A DNA stretch of 64,000 nt from an uncultured Clostridia bacterium (GCA_947632615.1 CANRPW010000001.1:180752-244751), one strand, 5' to 3'; positions 9,247 through 17,380 are shown, numbered from the stretch's first letter. Numbers and translations are program-made. Notes: generated by a model not told the origin, from the sequence alone.

Positions 9247-11371
9247 TATGAAGCTTGAAAGCGGTACACTTGTAAACGGAAGATATAGAATTGAAAATCA
9301 AATAGGTATAGGCGGAACTGCCGTTGTTTATAAAGCCACTGACGAAAAGTTAGGCAGAGTTGTTACTCTTAAAACTCTCCGCGAGGAATATGTGGACAAT
9401 AAGGAATTTATAAAAAGGTTTACAACAGAGGCACAGGCGGCAGCAAGACTTAATCACCCCAATATCGTGAGTGCTTATGATGTTGGCAGAGATGGGGATA
9501 TTTGTTATATAATTATGGAATATATAGACGGATATACCCTTAAGGAGCTTATACGCAAAAGCGCTCCTTTTACAAATGAGGAAACCCTTGGTGTTGCACT
9601 TCAGATAGCTGCAGCTCTTGATGCGGCGCACAGCAACAATATAGTACATAGAGATATAAAGCCTCAGAATATTCTTGTCACTAAAGAGGGAAATATAAAG
9701 GTAACCGATTTTGGTATTGCAAGGGCTGCAAGCAGCTCTACCCTTACGACAGAACAGATGGGCTCTGCTCATTATTTTTCACCCGAGCAGGCAAGAGGAG
9801 GTTTTGTTGACAATAAGAGCGACATATATTCTCTTGGCATAGTTATGTTTGAGATGCTTACGGGCAAAGTGCCTTTTGACGGAGATTCTCCTGTGGCTCT
9901 TGCTATAAAGCATATGGACCAGCCTCTTCCCGACATAAGGACTCTCAACCCCGATGTGTCTTTAAGTCTTATTAAGATAATCAAAAAGGCTACTGCTAAA
10001 AGATCGGGCGAGAGATATCAAAGCGCTAAAGAGCTTATTGCAGATCTCAGGCGCGCCGTCAACGATAAGAGCGGAAATTTTGTCAGAGACAATAATCCTG
10101 ACAGAACATCTCATACTATAGTTATGACTCCCGAAGACAGAAAGGTTATAAGAGAAAAGTCAAAGCAGCTTGACAGACAGGGACATAATAATTACGGCAG
10201 ACATACGGGCAGTGCAAACGATGACCGCAGAAGAACAGGAAAAACTGAAAGAACAACGAGCCGTCAGGAGGACGAAGAGTCTAAAAAATTTGTTATAGGC
10301 GGTGTTCTTACAGGGGTTGCTATTGTTGCTGTAATTACTTTAGTATTCGCCTTTATTATAGGAGGCTCAAGTTCTAAAGATGTTGTAATGCCCCAGCTTG
10401 TAGACCTTACTCAGGAGCTTGCTGAAAAGTCGGCTAAGGAAAACGGCATTTTCCTTGATATTGAGCTAGTTGAGAGTGACGAGCTTCAAGGCGTTGTTGT
10501 AGGACAGGATGTAGAAGCAGGCAAGAAGATATCAAAGGGAGATACTGTAAAAATACAGGTTTCTAAGGGCAACGGCGAAGTCGAACTTCCCGATGTTGTG
10601 GGCGACAGTATGGATGATGCTCAGAAAAAGCTTAAGGAAGCGGGAATTACAAATGTTAATTTCTCCCTTCAGCAAAGCCCCAACATACCTTCGGGCACTG
10701 TAATAAGCACTACACCCGATGCAGGAACTATGATAAATGTGGACGATGAGGTCGTGCTTTATGTAAGCATTTCCGACACTGAAGAAACTGTGCAGGTTGA
10801 GGATGTACTCGGAAAGAGCGAGGCTGAAGCTGTAAAGATATTAGAGGAGCAGGGCTTTGTTGTAAAAACCGACAAGGTGGCTTCTGACGAATATGCTGCG
10901 GGACAGGTTTGCGCACAGAGCAAGGACGGCGGCTTTGAGGCTCTTAAGGGCTCTGCTATTATGATATATATAAGCACAGGACCTAAGGAGATAAAGGCTG
11001 AAGAGCCTGCTCCTGAGACCGAAGCGCCTAAAGCAAATGATAACAACAGTAACAGCAATGTCAAAAGCGTTGACTATAATGATGCTGTAGGAAGAAAATC
11101 TACAATATCTATTCCTGTTACAAAAGTGCCTGATGAAGATAAGGTAAATGTAAAAATAACCGAGGTCGGGCTTGACGGAACAGAAACAGTAGTATATCAG
11201 AAGGAAATTTCAAAAAGCAGCTTTCCATACTCATATACTACAGAAGGCTCCGGCGGAACTTATAATGTTTATTATGATGATAAAATAAGCGCAGTACATA
11301 ATTTTGACGACGGAGGACTTGCAAGCTCTAACTATTATGAAGACGGTAAGCTTGTAGACAGTGGTAATTAA
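9239..11371 (+). CDS. prkC: PASTA-domain Ser/Thr protein kinase
   Basis: Membrane kinase that senses muropeptides or lipid II and controls growth and wall synthesis. The N-terminal kinase domain has GIGGTAVVYKA, HRDIKPQN near residue 136, DFGIAR near 157 and SPEQARGG. A charged linker leads to one membrane helix at about 353-377, then three extracellular PASTA repeats (about 380-578) and a further C-terminal domain of unknown role. The start is uncertain: this ATG lies only 3 bases from GGAGG, while an ATG at 9248 is 12 away. It overlaps the phosphatase gene. Confidence 0.95.
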   Translation: MIDMKLESGTLVNGRYRIENQIGIGGTAVVYKATDEKLGRVVTLKTLREEYVDNKEFIKRFTTEAQAAARLNHPNIVSAYDVGRDGDICYIIMEYIDGYTLKELIRKSAPFTNEETLGVALQIAAALDAAHSNNIVHRDIKPQNILVTKEGNIKVTDFGIARAASSSTLTTEQMGSAHYFSPEQARGGFVDNKSDIYSLGIVMFEMLTGKVPFDGDSPVALAIKHMDQPLPDIRTLNPDVSLSLIKIIKKATAKRSGERYQSAKELIADLRRAVNDKSGNFVRDNNPDRTSHTIVMTPEDRKVIREKSKQLDRQGHNNYGRHTGSANDDRRRTGKTERTTSRQEDEESKKFVIGGVLTGVAIVAVITLVFAFIIGGSSSKDVVMPQLVDLTQELAEKSAKENGIFLDIELVESDELQGVVVGQDVEAGKKISKGDTVKIQVSKGNGEVELPDVVGDSMDDAQKKLKEAGITNVNFSLQQSPNIPSGTVISTTPDAGTMINVDDEVVLYVSISDTEETVQVEDVLGKSEAEAVKILEEQGFVVKTDKVASDEYAAGQVCAQSKDGGFEALKGSAIMIYISTGPKEIKAEEPAPETEAPKANDNNSNSNVKSVDYNDAVGRKSTISIPVTKVPDEDKVNVKITEVGLDGTETVVYQKEISKSSFPYSYTTEGSGGTYNVYYDDKISAVHNFDDGGLASSNYYEDGKLVDSGN

Positions 11372-11374
11372 TAT

Positions 11375-12241
11375 ATGACAGGCAGAATAATAAAGGGTGT
11401 AGGCGGGCTGTATACCGTTGCAGCACAGGGCAAACATTACGAGGCAAAAGCAAGAGGTATATTAAGGCGAGGACTTAAGCCCGCAATAGGCGACTTTGTT
11501 GAGATAACCGTCACGCCTATGGGCGAATGTGTTATAGAAAAGCTTATTGAAAGGAAAAACTCTCTCCTGCGCCCCAAGGTAGTGAATATTGACTGTGCCG
11601 TAATGGTTTTTGCGGCTAAAGAGCCTGACATCAACTTAGAAATGCTTGACAGATTTATAATATTTGCCGAAAAGGAAAATATAGGTGAGATCTGTATAGC
11701 GCTGAATAAATGCGATAAAGACGGAGCAGATGAGGTTTTTGAAAAGCTAAACCGCATTTACGGACGTATTTATAAGCTATATGCAATATCTGCCGCAGAG
11801 GGAAGGGGAATAGACGAGCTTAAGGCTAACCTTAAAAATAAGGTCAGCGTTATGTGCGGCCCTTCAGGCGTTGGCAAATCGAGTATTGTAAACCTCATTG
11901 TGCCCGGCGGCAAAATGGAAACCGGAGATATAAGTAAAAAAATCAAAAGAGGAAAGCACACCACAAGGCATATTGAGCTTTTGGAGATAGACAGCGATAC
12001 TTACATTGTAGACTCTCCCGGTTTTTCCTCTCTCGATCTTGAATATCTTGACAGCGACCATCTGTGTGAATATTTTGCGGAATTTAAGCCTTATCTTTCG
12101 GGCTGTCGCTTCAGAGACTGCAAGCATATAGACGAGCCCGACTGTAAACTTAAGGAGCAGGTGGGAAAGAACATATCCGTGGAAAGATATGAAAGGTTTA
12201 AAAAATTTTATAAGGAAATAAAGAATTCCCCAAGGTTTTAA
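11375..12241 (+). CDS. rsgA: Small ribosomal subunit biogenesis GTPase
   Basis: Circularly permuted GTPase that helps late maturation of the 30S subunit. An N-terminal OB fold is followed by G4 (NKCDKDG) ahead of G1 (GPSGVGKSS) and G3 (DSPGFSS), the permuted order typical of the family. The C-terminal zinc motif is CRFRDCKHIDEPDC. Length 288 aa is normal. It begins three bases after the kinase stop, so it depends on the same transcript; the ribosome site is weak, which suggests coupling. Confidence 0.96.
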   Translation: MTGRIIKGVGGLYTVAAQGKHYEAKARGILRRGLKPAIGDFVEITVTPMGECVIEKLIERKNSLLRPKVVNIDCAVMVFAAKEPDINLEMLDRFIIFAEKENIGEICIALNKCDKDGADEVFEKLNRIYGRIYKLYAISAAEGRGIDELKANLKNKVSVMCGPSGVGKSSIVNLIVPGGKMETGDISKKIKRGKHTTRHIELLEIDSDTYIVDSPGFSSLDLEYLDSDHLCEYFAEFKPYLSGCRFRDCKHIDEPDCKLKEQVGKNISVERYERFKKFYKEIKNSPRF

Positions 12242-12252
12242 GGAGTTATTTT

Positions 12253-12915
12253 ATGATAAAATTAGCGCCATCTATTCTGGCATCCAATCTGATGCATATT
12301 GAGGATGAAATAAGAATATTTGAAAGTATGAATGTGCCTTATATACATATAGATATTATGGACGGACTTTTCGTCAATAATTTCAGCTTTGGCACATCTG
12401 CTGTTAAAAATATTCGTAAAATAACAGATCTTGTACTTGATGTACATCTTATGACATACGACCCTATAAAGCATATTCCCGCATTTTGCAAATGCGGGGC
12501 GGATATTGTGTCATTTCATCTGGAAGCCACAAGCAAGCCCGATAAGGCTATAGATTGTATAAAGGAACACGGCAAAAAAGCCTGCATAACGCTTAAGCCC
12601 ACAACGGAGGCTGAGGCAGTCTTTCCATATCTTGACAGGCTGGATCAGGTTCTTATAATGGGGGTTATGCCCGGCTTTGGCGGACAGGATCTTATTGTGG
12701 GGACTATCGACAAAATAAAGAAGCTGAGGCGATATATAAAGGAGCACGGCTATAACATCGATATTGAAATAGACGGCGGCGTTAAGGAAAGCAATATAAG
12801 AAGGGTATTAAAAGCCGGAGCAAATGTTATTGTTGCAGGGTCTTATATATATAAGGACTATAACATTGAAGAAAACATAAATAGGATATACAGTGTTTTT
12901 AAGGAGTTTGAATAA
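12253..12915 (+). CDS. rpe: Ribulose-phosphate 3-epimerase
   Basis: Interconverts ribulose 5-phosphate and xylulose 5-phosphate in the pentose phosphate pathway. TIM-barrel motifs are complete: LAPSILASN, HIDIMDG, DVHLMTYDP, VMPGFGGQ and EIDGGVKESNI, covering metal ligands and catalytic Asp residues. 220 aa is typical. AAGGAG precedes the ATG. Its stop overlaps the next start (TAATG), so it is co-translated with the thiamin pyrophosphokinase gene, a common neighbour after rsgA in Firmicutes. Confidence 0.96.
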   Translation: MIKLAPSILASNLMHIEDEIRIFESMNVPYIHIDIMDGLFVNNFSFGTSAVKNIRKITDLVLDVHLMTYDPIKHIPAFCKCGADIVSFHLEATSKPDKAIDCIKEHGKKACITLKPTTEAEAVFPYLDRLDQVLIMGVMPGFGGQDLIVGTIDKIKKLRRYIKEHGYNIDIEIDGGVKESNIRRVLKAGANVIVAGSYIYKDYNIEENINRIYSVFKEFE

Positions 12916-13550
12916 TGAAAGCGGCAGTTTTGTGCAGCGGAAGTATAGACGACTATTCTTATACAAAGAAATATATAGAGGACGTCACCCTTATAGTCTG
13001 CTGTGACGGAGGAATAAGACATTGTGAGGGCTTAGGCATTAAGCCCGACCTTATTGTGGGAGATTTTGACTCACTAGACCCCAAGCAGCTTGAAGAATAT
13101 ATTTCTATGGGAGCAGAGGTCGTCAGAGTGCCTGCTGAAAAAGACTTTACCGATGGCGAATTAGGGCTTATGAAAGCTATGGAAGCCGGAGCGGACGAGA
13201 TAGTCATTTTAGGGGGCATAGGCAGCCGTATAGACCACACTCTCACCAACTGCCACATACTTGTTAAGGCACTAAGACATGGCGTAAGGGCTGTGCTTTC
13301 AAATGAACACAACGAGATATGCCTTACGGACGGCAATTTATGCTTAAGCCCGGGCAAGGGCAGCACGGTATCGCTTATTCCCCTTACTACTGAAGTCTTA
13401 GGAGTTAAGACTAAGGGCTTATATTATCCTTTAAACGGGCAAATGATGCACATAGGCGAGTCTTTAGGTGTGAGCAATGTTTGTCTTGAAGATGATATAG
13501 AAATATCGTTAGATGATGGTATTCTTGTTGTAATTGTTGCAAGAGATTAA
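12915..13550 (+). CDS. thiN: Thiamin pyrophosphokinase
   Basis: Transfers pyrophosphate from ATP to thiamin to make the cofactor thiamin diphosphate. The TPK catalytic domain shows CCDGGIRH, KPDLIVGDFDSLDP and GGIGSRIDHTL, followed by a small C-terminal thiamin-binding domain. 211 aa is normal. AAGGAG lies inside the end of rpe, and the start overlaps the rpe stop by one base. Hairpin element 5 begins soon after the stop. Confidence 0.94.
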   Translation: MKAAVLCSGSIDDYSYTKKYIEDVTLIVCCDGGIRHCEGLGIKPDLIVGDFDSLDPKQLEEYISMGAEVVRVPAEKDFTDGELGLMKAMEAGADEIVILGGIGSRIDHTLTNCHILVKALRHGVRAVLSNEHNEICLTDGNLCLSPGKGSTVSLIPLTTEVLGVKTKGLYYPLNGQMMHIGESLGVSNVCLEDDIEISLDDGILVVIVARD

Positions 13551-13568
13551 TAAAATAAAGCTGCCCGA

Positions 13569-13742
13569 CCTTCAATATCGCCCCTACGGGACGATATTGA
13601 AGGCCGACCAATGGGGCAAGTCGGGGCGAAGGAGGACGGGTGAGGCTGAGGGGACAGCTGATGCTCTCACGAGAGCATCAGCTGTCCCCTCAGCCTCACC
13701 CGTCCTCCTTCGCCCCGACTTGCAGCGCCGCAGTTTGGTCGG
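13569..13742. repeat. Tandem hairpin element 5, with a 53-bp perfect stem
   Basis: A 16-bp stem with one mismatch (13569-13584 with 13588-13603, loop TAC) is followed by a perfect 53-bp stem (13616-13668 with 13671-13723), the longest in the window. The right terminus CCGCAGTTTGGTCGG (13728-13742) is the reverse complement of the element 3 left terminus with two differences. The linker GGCCGACCAATGGGGCAA resembles that of element 1. Confidence 0.93.
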
Positions 13743-13800
13743 ATTAGCTTCAAATTATTTCATGGCGGCATATAATGTAAAAAGAATGTTTGTCGGTGAT

Positions 13801-13944
13801 ATGATGAAAATAAAAAAGAAGCTTTTGGGACTTGCTATGCTTGCCTTTGGTTTGGGCATACTTGCAAATGTTTTGCTGCCTGTGGTGGGCTTTTTTACGG
13901 GAGTGTTGTTTGTTTTTCTGGGAGCTGTAGAGCTTTTTTGCTGA
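13801..13944 (+). CDS. Small membrane protein, 47 aa
   Basis: A short protein with a basic N-terminus (MMKIKKK) and two hydrophobic stretches separated by LLPVVG, so probably a two-helix hairpin in the membrane. I do not recognise a named family. The ATG pair follows GGTGAT, a weak ribosome site; an in-frame ATG at 13786 would add five residues. A longer frame through the preceding palindrome is judged non-coding. It sits 13 bases before a HAD phosphatase gene and is likely co-transcribed with it. Confidence 0.6.
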   Translation: MMKIKKKLLGLAMLAFGLGILANVLLPVVGFFTGVLFVFLGAVELFC

Positions 13945-13957
13945 AAGGAGATAAGGC

Positions 13958-14584
13958 ATGGTCGACGGAGTTATATTCGATCTTGACGGTACATTGTGGG
14001 ATGCAAGGAATATACTTGTTAAAGCATGGAATTATACACTTAATAAAATGGGAATAGACATTGTTATAGATGTGGAAAAGCTAACGCCCTGTCTGGGACT
14101 GCCCTTAAGCGATATAGCGGACAGGCTTTTTCCCGATTTTGACAGAGAAAAAAAGGACAATATTATAGAAGTGTGCTGTAATGAGCAGCTGGGCTTTTTA
14201 AGGCAGTACGGCGGCATTTTATATGACGGACTTGAAGAAACTCTTGCAGAGCTTAAAAAGAGCTATAAGCTGATGATAGTAAGCAATTGCAGATGTGGCT
14301 ATATAGAGTCATTTTTAGAAGCTCATAAGCTTGAGGATATGTTTTCAGACCACGAGGACAATGGACGCACAGGGCTTTTAAAGGCAGAAAACATAGAGCT
14401 TGTTATAGAGAGAAACAACCTTAAGTCTGCGGTTTATGTAGGCGACACCGCTATGGACGGCGCTGCCTGCAAAAAGGCAGGAGTGCCATTTATATTTGCG
14501 GCATACGGCTTTGGAGATTGCGGCGAGTATGCTGCCCGTATAGAGTCATTTAAGCAGCTGCCTGAGGTAGTCAGTAAGATGTAA
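13958..14584 (+). CDS. HAD-family phosphatase
   Basis: Cytosolic haloacid dehalogenase-type phosphohydrolase, closest in appearance to phosphoglycolate phosphatases, substrate unknown. Motif I is DLDGTLWDA (nucleophile Asp), motif II lies in LMIVSNCRCG, and motif IV is VGDTAMDGAACKKAG. A helical cap is inserted after motif I. 208 aa. GAAAGGAG precedes the ATG. It is followed 17 bases later by a MATE exporter, which may share its transcript. Confidence 0.9.
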   Translation: MVDGVIFDLDGTLWDARNILVKAWNYTLNKMGIDIVIDVEKLTPCLGLPLSDIADRLFPDFDREKKDNIIEVCCNEQLGFLRQYGGILYDGLEETLAELKKSYKLMIVSNCRCGYIESFLEAHKLEDMFSDHEDNGRTGLLKAENIELVIERNNLKSAVYVGDTAMDGAACKKAGVPFIFAAYGFGDCGEYAARIESFKQLPEVVSKM

Positions 14585-14601
14585 GTCGGAGGTAAGGCGC
14601 T

Positions 14602-15927
14602 ATGCGTGATATGACGGTAGGCAGCATAGAGGGCCACCTTATAAAATATGCTGTGCCTATGATATTGGGGAACATAATACAGCTTACTTATAATGCGGCG
14701 GACTCTGTTATAATAGGCAAATATCTGGGCGAGGAGGCTCTTGCGGCAGTGAGCGTGTCTAACCCTATAATGACAATAATGATATTAGGGGCATCGGGCA
14801 TTGGTATAGGCGCTTCTGTTATTATGAGCAGGTTTTACGGAGCAGGGGATATGGAAAAGCTTAAAAGAGAGTTTTCCACCACCCTTATTTTCGGAGCTTT
14901 GTTTTCACTTGCTGTTTTTATAATGGGCTTTCTGCTTTCGGGGCAAATGCTTAGGTGGATAAATGCCCCTGAGGAGTCTTATGATATGGCAGTAGTCTAT
15001 CTCAGGATAATATTTGTAGGCTTTTTGTTTACATTTCAATATAATATTTTGTCGGCATCCCTAAGGGGAATAGGCGACAGCAAAGCGCCTGTTATGTTTC
15101 TTGGCGTTTCCTGCATTATAAATGTTTGTCTTGACTTTATATTTATAGCCTGTTTTAAAATGGGCGTAGGGGGAGCAGGGCTTGCCACCGTTTTTGCAGA
15201 GGCGGCATCCGCAGGGCTTTGCGCTATTTGGATAAGAAATAAGGTGTCTGCGCTTCACATAAACAGGTCAGGCTTTGCAGTAGACAGGAGGCTTCTTGGG
15301 GAAACGCTTAAAAGCGGAGGCTTGACAGCCCTGCAACAGGCGGCACAGCCTATTGGTAAGGTGCTTATACAAAATGCCATAAATACCCTTGGGGTAGTTG
15401 CAATAGGGGCGTTTAACGGTGTTTGCCGCATAGACGACTTTGCCTGCATACCATCCCAGAGCCTTGGCAGCGCAATAATGACCTGCACTGCACAGAACAG
15501 GGGCGCAAAAAAGAAGGACCGCGTTAGAATGTCGTTTCGCAAGGGAATGATAATAGCCCTTTGCTATTTTCCTATAATTTGCAGCATTTCTATTATTTTT
15601 AAAAGACCCTTTATGGAAATTCTTTCTCCCAATGAAAGCCATATGATGGTGGAAATGGGTGTTGGTTATCTTTTGGTAAAGTCTTGGTTTTTTATAATGC
15701 CCTGTATAAACAATGCCATACAAGGCTTTTTCAGGGGTTTGGGCTTTATGTCGGTGGTTTTGGCAGCAACTGTTATACAAATAAGCATACGTACGGTTTT
15801 TGTTTATATACTCACGCCCCGCATTGGCATTGTGGGAGAGGCTTATGCCTGCTTTATAGGCTGGATAGTACAGTTTATATTTGAAATTTCATTTTACATA
15901 ATAAACAGGCGCAAAATTTATGCCTGA
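14602..15927 (+). CDS. MATE family multidrug efflux transporter
   Basis: Integral membrane exporter driven by Na+ or H+, predicted to expel drugs or cationic toxic compounds. The 441-aa protein has about 12 hydrophobic helices and the family N-terminus (IKYAVPMILGN, QLTYNAADSVIIGKYLG), plus the repeated second-half element SLGSAIMTCTAQNRGA. CGGAGG precedes the ATG. Its last 10 bases overlap a small leftward ORF. Substrate cannot be told from sequence. Confidence 0.93.
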   Translation: MRDMTVGSIEGHLIKYAVPMILGNIIQLTYNAADSVIIGKYLGEEALAAVSVSNPIMTIMILGASGIGIGASVIMSRFYGAGDMEKLKREFSTTLIFGALFSLAVFIMGFLLSGQMLRWINAPEESYDMAVVYLRIIFVGFLFTFQYNILSASLRGIGDSKAPVMFLGVSCIINVCLDFIFIACFKMGVGGAGLATVFAEAASAGLCAIWIRNKVSALHINRSGFAVDRRLLGETLKSGGLTALQQAAQPIGKVLIQNAINTLGVVAIGAFNGVCRIDDFACIPSQSLGSAIMTCTAQNRGAKKKDRVRMSFRKGMIIALCYFPIICSISIIFKRPFMEILSPNESHMMVEMGVGYLLVKSWFFIMPCINNAIQGFFRGLGFMSVVLAATVIQISIRTVFVYILTPRIGIVGEAYACFIGWIVQFIFEISFYIINRRKIYA

Positions 15928-16058
15928 ATATGGAAGGAGCTTGATCTGATAACCCTTATGAGTGAGCCGGGGTTTAAAATCTTGCTCCTTTTATTGCTTT
16001 TCATATTTTCCGCGAATGCTCTTTTAGCAGATTTTGATGGTTTCCATGTTTTTTTCAT
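15918..16058 (-). CDS. Small basic protein, 46 aa
   Basis: A very Lys/Arg/Ser-rich short protein with no recognised family. Support comes mainly from an AAAGGAG site 9 bases before the ATG and an unbroken frame that ends exactly in the 3' tail of the MATE gene. It could bind nucleic acid by charge alone, but that is a guess. It is divergent from the RHH-RelBE operon that starts 137 bases away. Confidence 0.42.
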   Translation of the reverse strand: MKKTWKPSKSAKRAFAENMKSNKRSKILNPGSLIRVIRSSSFHIQA

Positions 16059-16146
16059 TGTTGGGGTCTCCTTTCGTGAGTGAAGTGTTATTTTTGTTTT
16101 GGCATTTTCCACAAATTTAGTCTGTTTTTTTTGTGCGCTTTGTATA

Positions 16147-16175
16147 GTGACTGTGTGTACAGTGCATTATATAAT
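16147..16175 (+). promoter_or_regulatory. Promoter with internal palindrome, RHH-RelBE operon
   Basis: GTGACT and TATAAT are separated by 17 bp. Between them lies the 14-bp interrupted palindrome ACTGT-GTGT-ACAGT (16150-16163). A repressor bound there would block polymerase, which fits autoregulation by the ribbon-helix-helix protein encoded 20 bp downstream. The site is inferred from sequence only. Confidence 0.6.
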
Positions 16176-16194
16176 ATATGTGGAGGTGGTTGTT

Positions 16195-16374
16195 ATGGCT
16201 TTCGATAAAATAAAATATGACAATGAATTTAAAAAACGGACGTATGACAGGGTTACCGTTTTAGTGCCAAAAGGGACTAAGGATAAATTGAAGGAATATT
16301 GTGCAAATAAAGATATTTCTGTTAATAGTCTTATTAATGACTATATTAAGTCGCTGGGCCTTCGGGAGGAGTAA
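16195..16374 (+). CDS. Ribbon-helix-helix (Arc-like) DNA-binding protein
   Basis: A 59-aa protein whose pattern KRTYDRVTVLVPKGTKDKL followed by two helices (SVNSLINDYI) is that of Arc/MetJ ribbon-helix-helix dimers. It most likely binds the palindrome in its own promoter. GGAGGTGG lies just before the ATG. It is followed after 19 bp by an antitoxin-toxin pair, so it may be a third, regulatory component of that operon; alternatively it is an orphan antitoxin. Confidence 0.78.
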   Translation: MAFDKIKYDNEFKKRTYDRVTVLVPKGTKDKLKEYCANKDISVNSLINDYIKSLGLREE

Positions 16375-16393
16375 ACGAAAGGAAGGGATCAAA

Positions 16394-16618
16394 TTGTCAA
16401 ATAGAGAAATGATTATTAATCTGATTGAGGATATACCGGAATATAAATTAAGTTTTGTAGTAGATATTATTAAAAGCTTGAAAGGCTTGATTGATGATGT
16501 TGAAAGCGTAGAGCCTGACGATATTGACCTCGCTATGATTAAAGAAGCCGAGGAGATAAACGACGGAAAAGGAATTGATTTAGAAGACTTAGCAAAGGAA
16601 TTGAACATTGATGTATAA
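16394..16618 (+). CDS. Antitoxin of a RelBE-type module
   Basis: A 74-aa acidic protein with an N-terminal helical region and a C-terminal tail rich in Asp and Glu, as expected for a toxin-neutralising partner. The TTG start is chosen because AAAGGAAGGG lies directly upstream; an in-frame ATG 15 bases later is a fallback. It overlaps the toxin gene by 8 bases, the usual coupling in type II toxin-antitoxin operons. The family assignment rests on the neighbour rather than on a clear motif. Confidence 0.7.
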   Translation: MSNREMIINLIEDIPEYKLSFVVDIIKSLKGLIDDVESVEPDDIDLAMIKEAEEINDGKGIDLEDLAKELNIDV

Positions 16619-16862
16619 AATCATTATTGAAAAAGCTGCCGAAAAATTCATAAGAAAACAAAATAAAGCAGAACGGGCAAAGCTTTACAAGCTTATAAAA
16701 ATGTTACCCTATGGAAAAGATATAAAAAAATTGCGAGGTTTTAAAAATAAGTACAGACTCAGGGTCAATAATTACCGTGTGATTTATAATAAATATGATG
16801 ATGTGCTTGTTATTGATGTAATAAACATTGACAACAGAGGACAAGTATATAAAAGCTTATAG
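16611..16862 (+). CDS. RelE/ParE-superfamily toxin
   Basis: An 83-aa basic protein with the RelE-like pattern: N-terminal strand IIIEKAAEKFI, helical hairpin, then KLRGFKNKYRLRVNNYRVIY and the final strand VLVIDVINIDNRGQVY. Members usually cleave ribosome-bound mRNA or block gyrase; which applies here is unknown. The ATG overlaps the antitoxin stop. A hairpin terminator follows 23 bases after the stop. Confidence 0.85.
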   Translation: MYKIIIEKAAEKFIRKQNKAERAKLYKLIKMLPYGKDIKKLRGFKNKYRLRVNNYRVIYNKYDDVLVIDVINIDNRGQVYKSL

Positions 16863-16885
16863 CTTCGGAAGTGCTTACGATGATG

Positions 16886-16915
16886 AGCCGCTCCACCTTT
16901 CAAAGTGGAGCGGCT
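16886..16915. terminator. Bidirectional terminator
   Basis: An 11-bp GC-rich stem, AGCCGCTCCAC with GTGGAGCGGCT, around an 8-base loop, followed on the plus strand by an AT-rich run. It lies between the convergent RelE-type toxin and XRE regulator genes, so it can serve both. Confidence 0.75.
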
Positions 16916-16923
16916 TAATCATT

Positions 16924-17112
16924 TTAAATATAGTTGCGAATGTCGATGCCCAAGATATCGCATACTTTTATTACTTTGATGTGGGTTGCGTTTCTTCTGT
17001 TGTTCTCCCAGTCGTCAAGAGTTCTGAGAGGTACGCCCGAAAGTCTGGAAAGCTCCGCACGTGAAATATTTTTTTCAAGCCGAGCCTTTTTCATATCTTC
17101 TCCTAAATTCAT
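16924..17112 (-). CDS. XRE-family HTH protein, 62 aa
   Basis: A single Cro/C1-type helix-turn-helix domain fills the protein: MKKARLEKNISRAELSRLSG then VPLRTLDDWENNRR, the recognition helix. There is no effector domain. Two starts are possible: this ATG after AGGATGG, favoured because it completes helix 1, or an ATG at 17094 after AGGAG. Likely a small repressor of nearby accessory genes; its target is unknown. Confidence 0.78.
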   Translation of the reverse strand: MNLGEDMKKARLEKNISRAELSRLSGVPLRTLDDWENNRRNATHIKVIKVCDILGIDIRNYI

Positions 17113-17239
17113 ATTAAACCATCCTTTTTACTTGCCCTTTTACTTTGAATATTGTATAATGATAATTACCTTGAGAGAGGAGAAGCAAATCGGGCAAGTC
17201 TATTTGCCGCCTCTCTCTTGGTGGTTTGCTTAAGCCTTA

Positions 17240-17380
17240 TTATTTATTTAATAAGGCTTTTACTTTTTCAATAGCATCTTCAAGAGTTTCGCAATCTCTT
17301 AAGATTTCGAGAATTTTTCTCGTCTGATTTTCTTCTGCTACTTCTTTAAGTAATTCACCTACATTCATTTCTTCGTCCAT
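17240..17380 (-). CDS. Small acidic protein, 46 aa
   Basis: A short, strongly charged and probably helical protein (MNVGELLKEVAEENQTRK, then a Lys-ending helix). No named family recognised. AAAGGAG precedes the ATG at ideal spacing, which decides the start against a longer frame running up toward crcB. The gap to the XRE gene contains an imperfect inverted repeat (17172-17220, CTCTCTC/GAGAGAG ends) that may act as terminator or leader structure. Confidence 0.55.
   Translation of the reverse strand: MDEEMNVGELLKEVAEENQTRKILEILRDCETLEDAIEKVKALLNK

Noticed and set aside
13534..13944. A 136-codon ORF covering hairpin element 5 and the small membrane protein
   Set aside because: The first part translates the palindrome; only the last 47 codons look like a protein.
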